Notes: generated by a model not told the origin, from the letters alone. 11,902 nt of DNA from Deltaproteobacteria bacterium (GCA_026988585.1 JALSKY010000206.1:1-11902), one strand, 5' to 3'; positions 1 through 7,121 are shown, numbered from the stretch's first letter. Numbers and translations are program-made.

Positions 1-1
1 G

Positions 2-313
2 TTCCTGGAAAATGCGGAATATGATCCTGAAAAGCCCATCTCTGAGATGCGTTGTTTGCTGGAGCAGGGTTTCATGTGCATGGGGCCGGTCACTGCCGGT
101 GGATGTTCTGCTGGAGAGGCTCCCAAGTGTATCAGCGCCAGGGTGCCTTGCAGAGGCTGCTTTGGGCCGGTGAAACCGGATAGCAATCAGCTTCTGGACA
201 TGATGAATGCCCTGGCAAGCAACGGTATCGACTGGAAGACAGTAGTAGATCGCAAGTCCCTCCTGAGGTTTTCAGGTGCCCACGGGTTTCTGAGACCTTC
301 AAAGGGTAAATAA
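2..313 (+). CDS. mvhG: Group 3c [NiFe] hydrogenase small subunit, C-terminal part (5' end outside window)
   Basis: This is the last 103 codons of the electron-transfer (iron-sulfur) subunit of a cytoplasmic F420-non-reducing (methyl-viologen type) hydrogenase. The frame is open to the window edge, so the ATG at 47 is an internal Met. The fragment carries six cysteines (fragment residues 18, 26, 35, 43, 50, 53), including a CMGPVTAGGC segment and PCRGCFGP. That spacing is typical of MvhG-type small subunits, which coordinate [4Fe-4S] clusters passing electrons from the nickel site to MvhD and heterodisulfide reductase. The large subunit starts 21 bases downstream, so the two form one operon; any hdr or mvhD genes would lie upstream of the window. 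The family call is secure; the exact partner (HdrA or another bifurcating enzyme) is inferred. Confidence 0.88.
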   Translation, partial: FLENAEYDPEKPISEMRCLLEQGFMCMGPVTAGGCSAGEAPKCISARVPCRGCFGPVKPDSNQLLDMMNALASNGIDWKTVVDRKSLLRFSGAHGFLRPSKGK

Positions 314-334
314 GCAGGAAAGACGGAGAAAGAT

Positions 335-1786
335 ATGGAAAAGGTACTCAATATACAGCCAATTACTCGTATTGAGGGACATGCCAGCATTGCCATCCAT
401 CTGGATGATGACGGCAATGTCAGGGAGACCAAGCTTCACATCATGTCCCTCAGGGGATTCGAGAAGTTCATAGAGGGCCGGCCTGCAGAGGAGGTCCCCA
501 GGATAGTCAACCGCATCTGCGGTATCTGTCCCTGGATGCATCATACCGCTGCCAACAAGGCAGTTGACGGATGTTTCGGGGTCACACCAACCCCGGCAGG
601 GAACAGACTGCGGGAACTGCTGCAGACCATGGCCCACATCAATGACAAGATCCTGCATTTCTTCTTTCTGGCAGCCCCTGACTTTGTCCTCGGTCCTGAC
701 AGTGACTATGCAGTCAGGAACGTTGTGGGCATAGTAAAGGAGGCACCTGATCTCGCCATGCAGGTGGTGAAGATGAGGCAGCTTGGCCAGATGATGCTGG
801 AGCGTTTTGCAGGAAAGGCAATCCATCCCATTGCAGCAGTAGTGGGAGGATTTGCCAAACCCATGACAGAGAGAGAGAGAAAGGAACTCCTGGCAGATAC
901 ACAGACTCTCCTGGATTTTGCCAGGTATGCACTGGATTTTGCCAAGGAGAATGTCTTCAGCAAGTATGAAGATGTCATTGCAGATCTTGGCACTATCAAG
1001 ACCGGGTTTCTTGGTTCTGTCAAGAATGGCGGAGAGTTTGATATCTACAACCAGGGTACTCTGCGTCTGATGAAGGCGGATGGTACCTATACCGATTTTT
1101 CTGTAGATGAATACACTGACTATCTTGCTGAGGCAGTAGTGCCCTGGTCCTATGCCAAACTGCCATACGCAAAGGTCTGGAACGAGGGATTCTCCATGGA
1201 TCTCGATGAGCCAAAGGGGGTTTATCGGGCCAATACCCTGGCAAGGATCAATGTGTGTGACAAGATCGCTACCCCTGATGCACAGGCTGCTTTAGAGGAG
1301 TTCAGGGAAAAGTTCGGCAGGCCTGCCCAGAATACACTGCTCTATCACTGGGCCAGGCTCATCGAGCTGGTCTATGCGTGTGAGCGCAGCAAGGAGCTCC
1401 TGGAAGATGATGCCATTACAGAGACCAACGTCAGGGCTGAGGCTGCTCCCAAGGCAGGCCGCGGTATCGGATGTGTAGAGGCACCGCGCGGCACCTTGAT
1501 CCATGACTACACAACGGATGAGAATGGCTGTATTGTCAAGGCCAACATGATAGTTGGTACCACTCATAATATAGCCCCTATGAATATGAGTGTAGCCCAG
1601 GCTGCAAAGTCTCTTATCAAGGATGGCAAATATGATGAGGGGCTGTTGAACAAGGTGGAGATGGCGGTACGCGCTTATGATCCATGAATCTCCTGTGCTA
1701 CGCACCGCCTGGATGGCGGTCTTCCCCTGACAGTTACCATCGTTGATAGGGATGGTGAGGTCGTGGATCGGCTTAAAACCACTTAG
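335..1786 (+). CDS. mvhA: Group 3c [NiFeSe] hydrogenase large subunit, read through an in-frame UGA as selenocysteine
   Basis: This is the catalytic large subunit of the soluble hydrogenase that oxidises H2 and, in the Mvh/Hdr family, feeds electron bifurcation. The N-terminal nickel motif RICGICPWMHH has C62 and C65. After 450 residues the frame meets TGA (1685-1687), directly preceded by Asp-Pro. It continues as I-S-C-A-T-H and 26 more residues to TAG at 1784. Reading TGA as Sec451 gives DPUISCATH, the exact C-terminal nickel motif (DPCxxCxxH) with the first Cys replaced by Sec, as in known [NiFeSe] enzymes. The full product is 483 residues, a normal family length. A maturation protease would be expected to cut after H457, removing the C-terminal extension. 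A GGAG Shine-Dalgarno lies before the ATG. Ending at 1687 would leave an enzyme with no second nickel-ligand pair, so the readthrough model is strongly preferred. It requires selABCD elsewhere in the genome. Confidence 0.9.
1685..1687 (+). other. In-frame TGA, predicted selenocysteine codon (Sec451 of MvhA)
   Basis: The TGA sits between Asp-Pro and Ile-Ser-Cys-Ala-Thr-His. In cysteine homologues this is the first Cys of DPCxxCxxH, a nickel ligand. Replacement of precisely this Cys by Sec is established for [NiFeSe] hydrogenases. Coding continues in frame for 32 codons beyond it. An automatic annotation would truncate the gene here. Confidence 0.9.
1704..1720 (+). promoter_or_regulatory. Putative bacterial SECIS hairpin
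   Basis: A perfect 6-bp stem (ACCGCC / GGCGGT) closes a five-base loop TGGAT. The loop begins 22 bases after the TGA at 1685-1687. Bacterial SECIS elements lie inside the coding sequence just downstream of the UGA and expose a G in a small apical loop that SelB recognises. Position and shape fit. The sequence is poorly conserved between genes, so identification rests on context. Confidence 0.65.
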
Positions 1787-1790
1787 GAGG
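1785..1790 (+). promoter_or_regulatory. Strong Shine-Dalgarno overlapping the true mvhA stop codon
   Basis: AGGAGG lies 7 bases before the ATG at 1798 and shares bases with the TAG stop at 1784-1786. Ribosomes reading through the UGA would terminate right at this ribosome binding site. That suggests translational coupling of the downstream small gene to full-length hydrogenase synthesis. Confidence 0.75.
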
Positions 1791-1797
1791 TTATGCC

Positions 1798-2043
1798 ATG
1801 ACAGAGGAAAAGAAGAGAGAACGGAGAAAGGTCAGGGCCGAGAGCCCCAGTACTGCCTGCGGCTATATCGGACACATGACAGTTGATGAGCTGAGGGAAC
1901 GTGCCACCGGTGATGAGTTTGATGCCCGGTGCCCTGTGTGCCGTCAGATCCATCTGACCAGGGAGGAGATAGAGGAGTTAGAGAAGAGAAAGCTCACGGA
2001 ATCTGAAAAATTTCAAGAGATAAAGAGCGAAGCAGAGCTTTAG
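1798..2043 (+). CDS. Small Cys/His-rich charged protein of unknown function, hydrogenase operon
   Basis: This is an 81-residue protein that I do not recognise as a named family. It starts at an ATG with an excellent Shine-Dalgarno overlapping the mvhA stop, so it belongs to the hydrogenase operon and is last in it. The N-terminus is very basic and the C-terminal third is a charged, probably helical stretch. Between them are C21, H26, C45, C48 and H52 (ACGYIGH and CPVCRQIH). That pattern suggests a single zinc site or a small metal-binding fold. There is no signal peptide or membrane segment, so it should be cytoplasmic. A role as hydrogenase accessory or assembly factor, or as a small electron or metal carrier, is inferred from position only. 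Hairpin terminators follow. Confidence 0.75.
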   Translation: MTEEKKRERRKVRAESPSTACGYIGHMTVDELRERATGDEFDARCPVCRQIHLTREEIEELEKRKLTESEKFQEIKSEAEL

Positions 2044-2085
2044 GCCGTTACTCTTTTGAAATAGTTGGTTGACGTTGACGGTAAA

Positions 2086-2104
2086 GAGGCCCTGTCTGGG
2101 CCTC
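2086..2104 (+). terminator. Hairpin after the hydrogenase operon
   Basis: A perfect 7-bp stem (GAGGCCC / GGGCCTC) closes a five-base loop TGTCT, about 43 bases after the stop of the small Cys-rich gene. Only a short T-containing tract follows (CTTGG), so as an intrinsic terminator it is moderate and may act with the hairpin at 2145. Confidence 0.45.
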
Positions 2105-2144
2105 CTTGGTAGCTCTTTGTATAGAGTTCAGGGATTCAAGATGC

Positions 2145-2175
2145 AAAGGCCTGCTCCGCACCGGAGCAGGCCTTT
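2145..2175. terminator. Bidirectional terminator between hydrogenase operon and acs
   Basis: A perfect 14-bp stem (AAAGGCCTGCTCCG and its complement) closes a three-base loop CAC. It lies between two convergent genes and ends 11 bases past the acs stop. The A3 and T3 ends give each strand a short U stretch. Symmetry and placement indicate that it ends transcription from both sides. Confidence 0.75.
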
Positions 2176-2186
2176 ACTATTATCCA

Positions 2187-4184
2187 TTACTTCTTTGTCT
2201 TTTCTATCAGCTTGCGGCTGCCATCAATGAGATCGTCGATTACTGATGGATCTGCCAATGTGGAGGTGTCACCGAAGTCGTCCAGATCTCCTGCTGCTAT
2301 CTTACGCAGGATTCGTCTCATTATCTTTCCGCTCCTGGTTTTTGGCAGTCCTGGAGCAAACTGGATCACATCAGGAGAGGCAATAGGCCCGATCTCCTTT
2401 CTTACATGGGTTCTTAGTTCATTCCGGAGTTTTTCAGTCTCCTTGACGCCGGACTTAAGGGTAACATAGGCATAGATGGCCTGGCCCTTGATGGGGTGAG
2501 GCATTCCCACCACTGCTGCCTCTGCTACTGCTGGATGTGCTACCAGGGCGGATTCGATCTCTGCAGTGCCCATTCTGTGTCCGGAGACATTGATTACATC
2601 GTCCAGTCGGCCCATTATCCAGAAATATCCGTCTTCATCTCTGCGGGCACTGTCACCAGCATCATACAAGCCTTCAAACCTCTCAAAATAGGTGCTCTTA
2701 TAACGTTTGGGGTCTCCAAACACCCCTCTTAACATGCCAGGCCAGGGTTTTTTGATGACCAGGTGCCCACCCTCATTCACGTCTGCCGGTGATCCGTCTT
2801 CCTTGAGTATTGCGGCGTCAACTCCAGGCAGAGGCAGTGTGGCTGAACCTGGTTTCAGAGGTGTGACATAGGGCAGGGGGGAGATCATTATTCCGCCGGT
2901 TTCCGTCTGCCACCATGTATCCACTATGGGCAGCTTTCCCTTGCCAATATGCTCATGATACCAGATCCATGCCTCAGGATTGATGGGCTCTCCAACTGAC
3001 CCCAGGACACGCAGCGTTGAGAGATCATGTTTCTCTGTCCATTCTGTGCCTTCTCTCATCAGTGCCCTGATAACTGTGGGAGCGGTATAGAAGATGTTTA
3101 CCTTGAACTTTTCCACTATCTTCCAGAACCGGTCTGGGGCCGGCCATGTTGGAACTCCTTCAAACATCAGGCTGGTAGCACCGAGTGTGAGCGGACCATA
3201 AAGTATATAGGAGTGGCCTGTGATCCAGCCGATGTCAGCAGTACACCAGTAAACATCGTCATCCTTCAGGTCAAACACCCACTGGGTAGTGTGGGCAGCG
3301 TAAGTGAGATAACCGCCGGTGGTATGGACAACACCCTTAGGCTTGCCTGTGCTGCCACTGGTATAGAGGATGAATAGAGTGTCCTCGGAGTTCATTCTTT
3401 CAGGTTCGCACTGATCAGTAATTTGGTCAGAGGCCATCTCCTCGTGCCACCAGGTGTCCCGGCCATCCTGCATCTCAATCTCGTTTCCAGCCCGCTTGAC
3501 CACTATGCAGCTCTCCACAGAGGGACACTCCTTCAAGGCCTCGTCTGCGTTGGGTTTTAGCGGAATTGTTCTGCCTGCTCTCAACACGGCATCAGCAGTT
3601 ATGAGCACCTTGGCCTGGCAATCCTGAATACGGTTTTGAAGGCTATGGGCACTGAAACCTGCAAAGACCACGCTGTGCATTGCACCAATTCTTGCACATG
3701 CCAGCATTGCGATTGCAAGTTCAGGAATCATTGGCAGATAGATGGAAACTCTGTCTCCCTTTTTAACCCCTTTGCTCTTGAGGACATTGGCGAAACGGCA
3801 GACCTCCGTGTGGAGCATCTGGTAGGTGTAAACCCTTACGTCATCTTCAGGCTCACCCTGCCAGATTATGGCGGCCTTGTTTCTCTTTCCATCTTCGAGA
3901 TGCCTGTCAAGGCAGTTATAGGATGCATTGAGCTGGCCACCGATAAACCATTCTATCTTGGGCTTGTGCATATCAGCCTTTACAACAGTGCGCCACTTTC
4001 TGAACCAGGATACCAGTTCCTCCGCACGATCTCCCCAAAATCCTTCCGGATCATCCATGGAGCGTTTGTACAGCTCCTTGTATTCTTTCATGCTCTTTAC
4101 ATGGGCCTTTTTCTGGAGTTTTTTGTCTGGTTTGAAGACCCTCTCTTCATGCATCAAGCTTTCAATCTTTCCATTTTCACTCAT
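2187..4184 (-). CDS. acs: Acetyl-CoA synthetase, AMP-forming
   Basis: This enzyme activates acetate with ATP and CoA to acetyl-CoA through an acetyl-AMP intermediate in the cytoplasm. The 665 residues match the usual length of about 650. The adenylate-forming core is intact: phosphate-binding YTSGSTGKPKG at 274-284, acetate and adenylate site WWQTETG at 424-430 (its Trp restricts the pocket to acetate), hinge region GRLDDVINVSGHR at 525-537, and the C-terminal catalytic K620 in PKTRSGK. That lysine is the one reversibly acetylated in studied Acs proteins, so post-translational control is plausible. The start chosen is the ATG at 4184, which has AGAGGTGA a few bases upstream. The in-frame TTG at 4199 lies at the edge of that ribosome binding site. 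It is a single gene with its own promoter, convergent with the hydrogenase operon. In this organism it would assimilate acetate or begin its oxidation. Confidence 0.97.
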   Translation of the reverse strand: MSENGKIESLMHEERVFKPDKKLQKKAHVKSMKEYKELYKRSMDDPEGFWGDRAEELVSWFRKWRTVVKADMHKPKIEWFIGGQLNASYNCLDRHLEDGKRNKAAIIWQGEPEDDVRVYTYQMLHTEVCRFANVLKSKGVKKGDRVSIYLPMIPELAIAMLACARIGAMHSVVFAGFSAHSLQNRIQDCQAKVLITADAVLRAGRTIPLKPNADEALKECPSVESCIVVKRAGNEIEMQDGRDTWWHEEMASDQITDQCEPERMNSEDTLFILYTSGSTGKPKGVVHTTGGYLTYAAHTTQWVFDLKDDDVYWCTADIGWITGHSYILYGPLTLGATSLMFEGVPTWPAPDRFWKIVEKFKVNIFYTAPTVIRALMREGTEWTEKHDLSTLRVLGSVGEPINPEAWIWYHEHIGKGKLPIVDTWWQTETGGIMISPLPYVTPLKPGSATLPLPGVDAAILKEDGSPADVNEGGHLVIKKPWPGMLRGVFGDPKRYKSTYFERFEGLYDAGDSARRDEDGYFWIMGRLDDVINVSGHRMGTAEIESALVAHPAVAEAAVVGMPHPIKGQAIYAYVTLKSGVKETEKLRNELRTHVRKEIGPIASPDVIQFAPGLPKTRSGKIMRRILRKIAAGDLDDFGDTSTLADPSVIDDLIDGSRKLIEKTKK

Positions 4185-4215
4185 AGCGTCACCTCTCAAA
4201 TTGTATTTATGAGGA

Positions 4216-4244
4216 AGTATTCACCCAAGTAGTATTTTTGTCAA
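4216..4244 (-). promoter_or_regulatory. Sigma-70-type promoter of acs
   Basis: On the minus strand a perfect -35 TTGACA (4244-4239) is followed, after 17 bases, by AATACT (4221-4216), a four-of-six -10 match. Transcription would start near 4209, leaving a leader of about 25 bases before the acs ATG. Confidence 0.6.
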
Positions 4245-4246
4245 GG

Positions 4247-4300
4247 TATTAGTTAAAGAATAAATAAATATAAAAACAGGTAGTTGTGAAATAACTAATA
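4247..4300. repeat. Inverted repeat upstream of the acs promoter
   Basis: ATTAGTTA (4248-4255) and its exact complement TAACTAAT (4292-4299) are separated by 36 very AT-rich bases, and one further A-T pair extends the match. The proximal arm lies two bases from the acs -35 box, in the intergenic region shared with the divergent amidohydrolase. It could be a regulator site for either gene. An AT-rich coincidence is possible. The rest of 4200-4402 shows only low-complexity AT sequence. Confidence 0.3.
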
Positions 4301-4402
4301 TCTTAACATCGTTGCTATTCAGAATGCGCCAGAGAAATGCCTCTTAACAGTTTGTTATGATAGGGGTAAAGTAAAGGAAAAAAAGGGGGTAGAGTCAACA
4401 AA

Positions 4403-5590
4403 ATGAACGGTGTTGACAATGATCTCTTCCGATGGATGGTCAGGATCAGGAGGCACCTGCACCAGTGGCCTGAACTGGCCTTCCAGGAGGAAAAGACCTC
4501 TGCATATATTTGTGAACGGTTAGATGAATTGGGGATCTCCTATCGAAGGGGAGTGGCCAGAACCGGGATTGTTGCAACCATTACAGGCCGAGACAGGGAT
4601 AAGGGTGGTGGAGTGGCATTGCGGGCCGATATGGATGCCCTGCCCATTGAGGAGAAGACCGGCCTTCCTTTTGCGTCTATGGTGTCTGGAGTGATGCATG
4701 CCTGCGGTCATGATGGACATGTTGCAATGCTTCTCGGCGCAGCGGCGCTGCTCAAGAGAACCCCGCCGGAAAGAGGAGAGGTTCGTCTCCTGTTCCAGCC
4801 TGCGGAGGAGGGGCAAGGCGGTGCAAGGCTCATGGTAGAGGAGGGTGCCCTTGATGGAATGGACCTGATATTCGGTGGACATATTGACAGACATTTCATG
4901 GTGGGAGAGATCGTGGTCCAGCCAGGCTTGATATGTGCCTTTACTGATGGTTTTCATGTGAGGATCATTGGCAAATCCGGCCATGCAGCCAGGCCCCATG
5001 AGGCTGCAGATGCAGTGGTGGCAGCCAGCCACCTGGTGATTGCCGTGCAATCTCTGGTTACCAGACGGCTGAATCCTACCTATCCCAGCGTCATCTCCAT
5101 CGGAAGGATAGAGGCTGGCACTGCAGAAAACATCATAGCAGGCAGGGCAGATCTTTACGGTACCATTCGAACCACCCATGCAGCCATCAGGAAGCGGGTA
5201 TTTAACGGGCTGGAGCGCGTGGTGGCCTCCATCTGTGATCTTTTCAATGTAGAGTGCAGTATCGAGTATGGCAATCACTATCCTCCTGTGATAAACAGTT
5301 CTCGGGCCTGTGCTATAGCAGAGGCAGCCGCTAAGGAGGTATGCGGGGCCGATGGTGTCATAGGTCAGAGCCACCCCAGCCTTGGAGGAGAGGATTTTTC
5401 CTTCTTTCTTGAAAAGATCCCTGGGTGTTTTGTTAGGTTCGGTGCTGTCCAGCCAGGCCAGGAGGAGATACCTGCACACAGTCCCTTTTTCGACTTTGAT
5501 GAGGATGTGCTCTCTTTTGGCGCAGCATTTTTCGATGCCGTAGCAAGAAAGGCCCTGTCGCATGACAAAACATGGGCAGGAGATCTATAA
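4403..5590 (+). CDS. M20D-family metallo-amidohydrolase (N-acyl amino acid / hippurate hydrolase type)
   Basis: This is a cytoplasmic zinc- or manganese-dependent hydrolase that cleaves N-acyl amino acids or related amides. It is 395 residues, the normal length. RRHLHQWPEL (16-25) is the family N-terminal signature. C101 and H103 in ACGHDGH bind metal, E135 and E136 in FQPAEEG are the general base and a metal ligand, H160 is the next ligand position, and H359 in HSPFFDFDE completes the set. The central dimerisation (lid) domain begins near 181 with FHVRIIGKSGHAARPH. The segment that usually reads GLHxxP is GGHIDRHF here, so specificity may differ. A purine-rich AAGGGGG (4383-4389) precedes the ATG by a rather long 13 bases. 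The next gene, a carboxylate-amine ligase, is 70 bases downstream. I cannot name the substrate from sequence. Confidence 0.92.
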   Translation: MNGVDNDLFRWMVRIRRHLHQWPELAFQEEKTSAYICERLDELGISYRRGVARTGIVATITGRDRDKGGGVALRADMDALPIEEKTGLPFASMVSGVMHACGHDGHVAMLLGAAALLKRTPPERGEVRLLFQPAEEGQGGARLMVEEGALDGMDLIFGGHIDRHFMVGEIVVQPGLICAFTDGFHVRIIGKSGHAARPHEAADAVVAASHLVIAVQSLVTRRLNPTYPSVISIGRIEAGTAENIIAGRADLYGTIRTTHAAIRKRVFNGLERVVASICDLFNVECSIEYGNHYPPVINSSRACAIAEAAAKEVCGADGVIGQSHPSLGGEDFSFFLEKIPGCFVRFGAVQPGQEEIPAHSPFFDFDEDVLSFGAAFFDAVARKALSHDKTWAGDL

Positions 5591-5660
5591 TATTCTTTTT
5601 TTATGAGCTAAGCCAATGCCCTTCAATTTGGGAGCTGTTGGCAGCAAGGCAGGAAGAGAG

Positions 5661-6794
5661 ATGAAACACCATGCAGACGAATTGATCCTGGATTTTCATG
5701 CCAGCCCCTGGTTTTCCCTGGGTATCGAGGTGGAACTCCAGCTCCTGGATCCTGATACCATGGCACTGTCCCCCAAGGCCCTTGACATTCTTGAAACCCT
5801 TCCTCCTGGCCTGGAAGAACATGTGAAGCAGGAGTTCATACAATCCATGCTGGAGGTTAATACTTCTCCGTGTCCGGATTTTCAGACTGCCTATGAAGAA
5901 CTCCGCCGGATTATTGTTGCCTTTCACGAGGTGGCAGCAGGGTGCGGAGCATCTGTCTTTGTCTGCAGCCTTCATCCATTTTCCAGTTCCCATGAGCAGG
6001 TGCTTTTCCCGGATCCCCGTTATGCCCGGATACTTGATGAGATGCAGCTTGTGGGCAGGCAGCTCATAACCCAGGGCCTGCACTGCCATGTTGGGGTTCC
6101 TGATCGGGATATTGCCATAAGGGTCTTTGACAGGATACGCCCCCTGCTGCCTCTGTTTCTGGCCCTCAGCTGTTCATCTCCCATCTTTCACGGAGAGGAT
6201 ACAGGCCTGTCTTCCTATCGGTCCAAGCTGTTTGATGCCTTGCCCAGGTCAGGGATGCCTGAGGCCCTGGGACGGTGGAATGGTTACGAACAGCTGTTAA
6301 ATGTCCTCTATTCCCAGGGCATTATCCAGACCCCAAGGGATGTCTGGTGGGATGTAAGGCTCAGTCCGGGATTCGGCACCATAGAGATCCGTATCTGTGA
6401 CGTACCTATTCGTTTCAAGGAGATAATGGCCCTGGTTGCCCTTATCCAGGCCACTGTCGCAGCCATTGCCCAGGATCTTATGCCATGGGATCTGCCGCCC
6501 AGGCCCATCATACAGACCAACAAGTGGCAGGCGGCTCGCTATGGCCTAAATGGTCGGTTTATCTCTATAGGAGGGGCTGTAAAGGGGAACAGGCTGTCGA
6601 TTTCCGATGCCATTTTGCAGCTTCTGGATCTGTTATATCCTGTCTTCCAGGAACTTGGAAGCGAAGATCAGGTGGATACCATAATCCAGATGATAAGGCG
6701 GGATACCGGCAGCAACAGGATGCGGGCGGCCGTGAAGGATACTGGCAATCTTCCAGGGGCAATCCGCAAGCTGCAGCAGGGTTTTTGGGAGTAG
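5661..6794 (+). CDS. YbdK-type carboxylate-amine ligase (glutamate-cysteine ligase family 2)
   Basis: This is an ATP-dependent ligase of the GCS2 family, which joins a carboxylate to an amine; E. coli YbdK shows weak gamma-glutamylcysteine synthetase activity. Motifs in order are GIEVELQLLD (21-30), HCHVGVPD (141-148), CSSPIFHGEDTG (171-182), WDVRLSPGFGTIEIR (230-244) and NKWQAARYG (287-295). The start at 5661 gives 377 residues, close to YbdK at 372, with AGGAAG just upstream. The in-frame ATG at 5616 would add 15 residues that do not look like the family and has no Shine-Dalgarno. It lies 70 bases behind the amidohydrolase in the same direction, with only a T-run and no hairpin between them, so co-transcription is likely. 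The true substrate is unknown. No clear simple terminator follows; see the inverted-repeat element at 6816. Confidence 0.93.
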   Translation: MKHHADELILDFHASPWFSLGIEVELQLLDPDTMALSPKALDILETLPPGLEEHVKQEFIQSMLEVNTSPCPDFQTAYEELRRIIVAFHEVAAGCGASVFVCSLHPFSSSHEQVLFPDPRYARILDEMQLVGRQLITQGLHCHVGVPDRDIAIRVFDRIRPLLPLFLALSCSSPIFHGEDTGLSSYRSKLFDALPRSGMPEALGRWNGYEQLLNVLYSQGIIQTPRDVWWDVRLSPGFGTIEIRICDVPIRFKEIMALVALIQATVAAIAQDLMPWDLPPRPIIQTNKWQAARYGLNGRFISIGGAVKGNRLSISDAILQLLDLLYPVFQELGSEDQVDTIIQMIRRDTGSNRMRAAVKDTGNLPGAIRKLQQGFWE

Positions 6795-6997
6795 AACCCT
6801 GGCCTTAGAAACCGGATGGTTGAAAAAGGCTGTTTCCTCTGCGTGGTTCCATTTGCTGCAAGAGCTCTCTTCTTTGGATTGATCCTATGCCTGTAACTAT
6901 GAAATGAAGGGGCTCCCAGTTCTCTTAACCTGCTGCCTTTTTCAACCATTTTTGCCAGCTCTATTGACCTTGCACTGCACCGGATATATTTTTCCAT
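6668..6997 (-). CDS. Doubtful small ORF in the gap, antisense to the ligase 3' end
   Basis: A 109-residue frame starts at an ATG (6997) preceded by AAAGGAG with a short spacing of only 2-3 bases. Roughly the first 60 codons lie in the intergenic gap. They read like a short helical stretch (MEKYIRCSARSIELAKMVEK) followed by a basic segment, with codon choice like the neighbours, including AGG arginines. The remaining codons run antisense through the end of the carboxylate-amine ligase and look like noise. I recognise no family. It may be a gene remnant or chance, and it also contains both arms of the inverted repeat at 6816-6949. Confidence 0.2.
   Translation of the reverse strand: MEKYIRCSARSIELAKMVEKGSRLRELGAPSFHSYRHRINPKKRALAANGTTQRKQPFSTIRFLRPGFYSQKPCCSLRIAPGRLPVSFTAARILLLPVSRLIIWIMVST
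6816..6949. repeat. 134-base element bounded by perfect 15-base inverted repeats
   Basis: ATGGTTGAAAAAGGC (6816-6830) is repeated as its exact complement at 6935-6949. Inside, 6862-6868 pairs with 6909-6915 (two G-U pairs) and weaker pairing continues towards 6875/6902, so the whole segment can fold as a nested hairpin. The right arm is followed by five T residues on the plus strand. It could be a structured transcript end of the amidohydrolase/ligase operon, a small RNA, or a miniature mobile element. No flanking target duplication is obvious. Confidence 0.55.
6964..6992 (+). promoter_or_regulatory. Possible sigma-70 promoter of the DUF2760-hsp70-HEAT cluster
   Basis: TTGACC (6964-6969), a 17-base spacer and TATTTT (6987-6992) match a housekeeping promoter. 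TATATT at 6985 is a better -10 but with a 15-base spacer. Transcription would start near 6999, giving a leader of about 120 bases before the ATG at 7122. I see no convincing sigma-32 (heat-shock) boxes. Confidence 0.35.
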
Positions 6998-7121
6998 ATC
7001 TCCTTTAGACAATTTTGAGACAGGATAGCATAATATCTGCAGCCGCATTCTGCCGAATGGGGTGCTTCATCCCTTCTGCAGAGGCACTATTCTGAATATG
7101 GCTGCTGAAATGGAGGAAAAA

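Noticed and set aside
47..313. Independent 88-residue gene starting at the ATG at 47
   Set aside because: The frame is open to the window edge and matches the hydrogenase small-subunit C-terminus, so this Met is internal.
335..1687. Hydrogenase large subunit ending at the TGA at 1687
   Set aside because: It would lack the C-terminal nickel motif, which is encoded in frame directly after the TGA. The selenocysteine model explains everything to 1786.
4185..4199. TTG start of acs at 4199
   Set aside because: It lies at the edge of the AGAGGTGA ribosome site that serves the ATG at 4184.
4520..5563. 347-residue minus-strand open frame
   Set aside because: It is wholly antisense to the M20D amidohydrolase, resembles no family, and is readily explained as a codon shadow.
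5616..5660. Upstream ATG of the carboxylate-amine ligase
   Set aside because: It has no Shine-Dalgarno. The start at 5661 has one and gives the family length.
7062..7121. Upstream ATGs (7062, 7098, 7110) of the DUF2760 gene
   Set aside because: Only the ATG at 7122 has a well-spaced GGAGG, and it places the first membrane helix at the N-terminus as expected.
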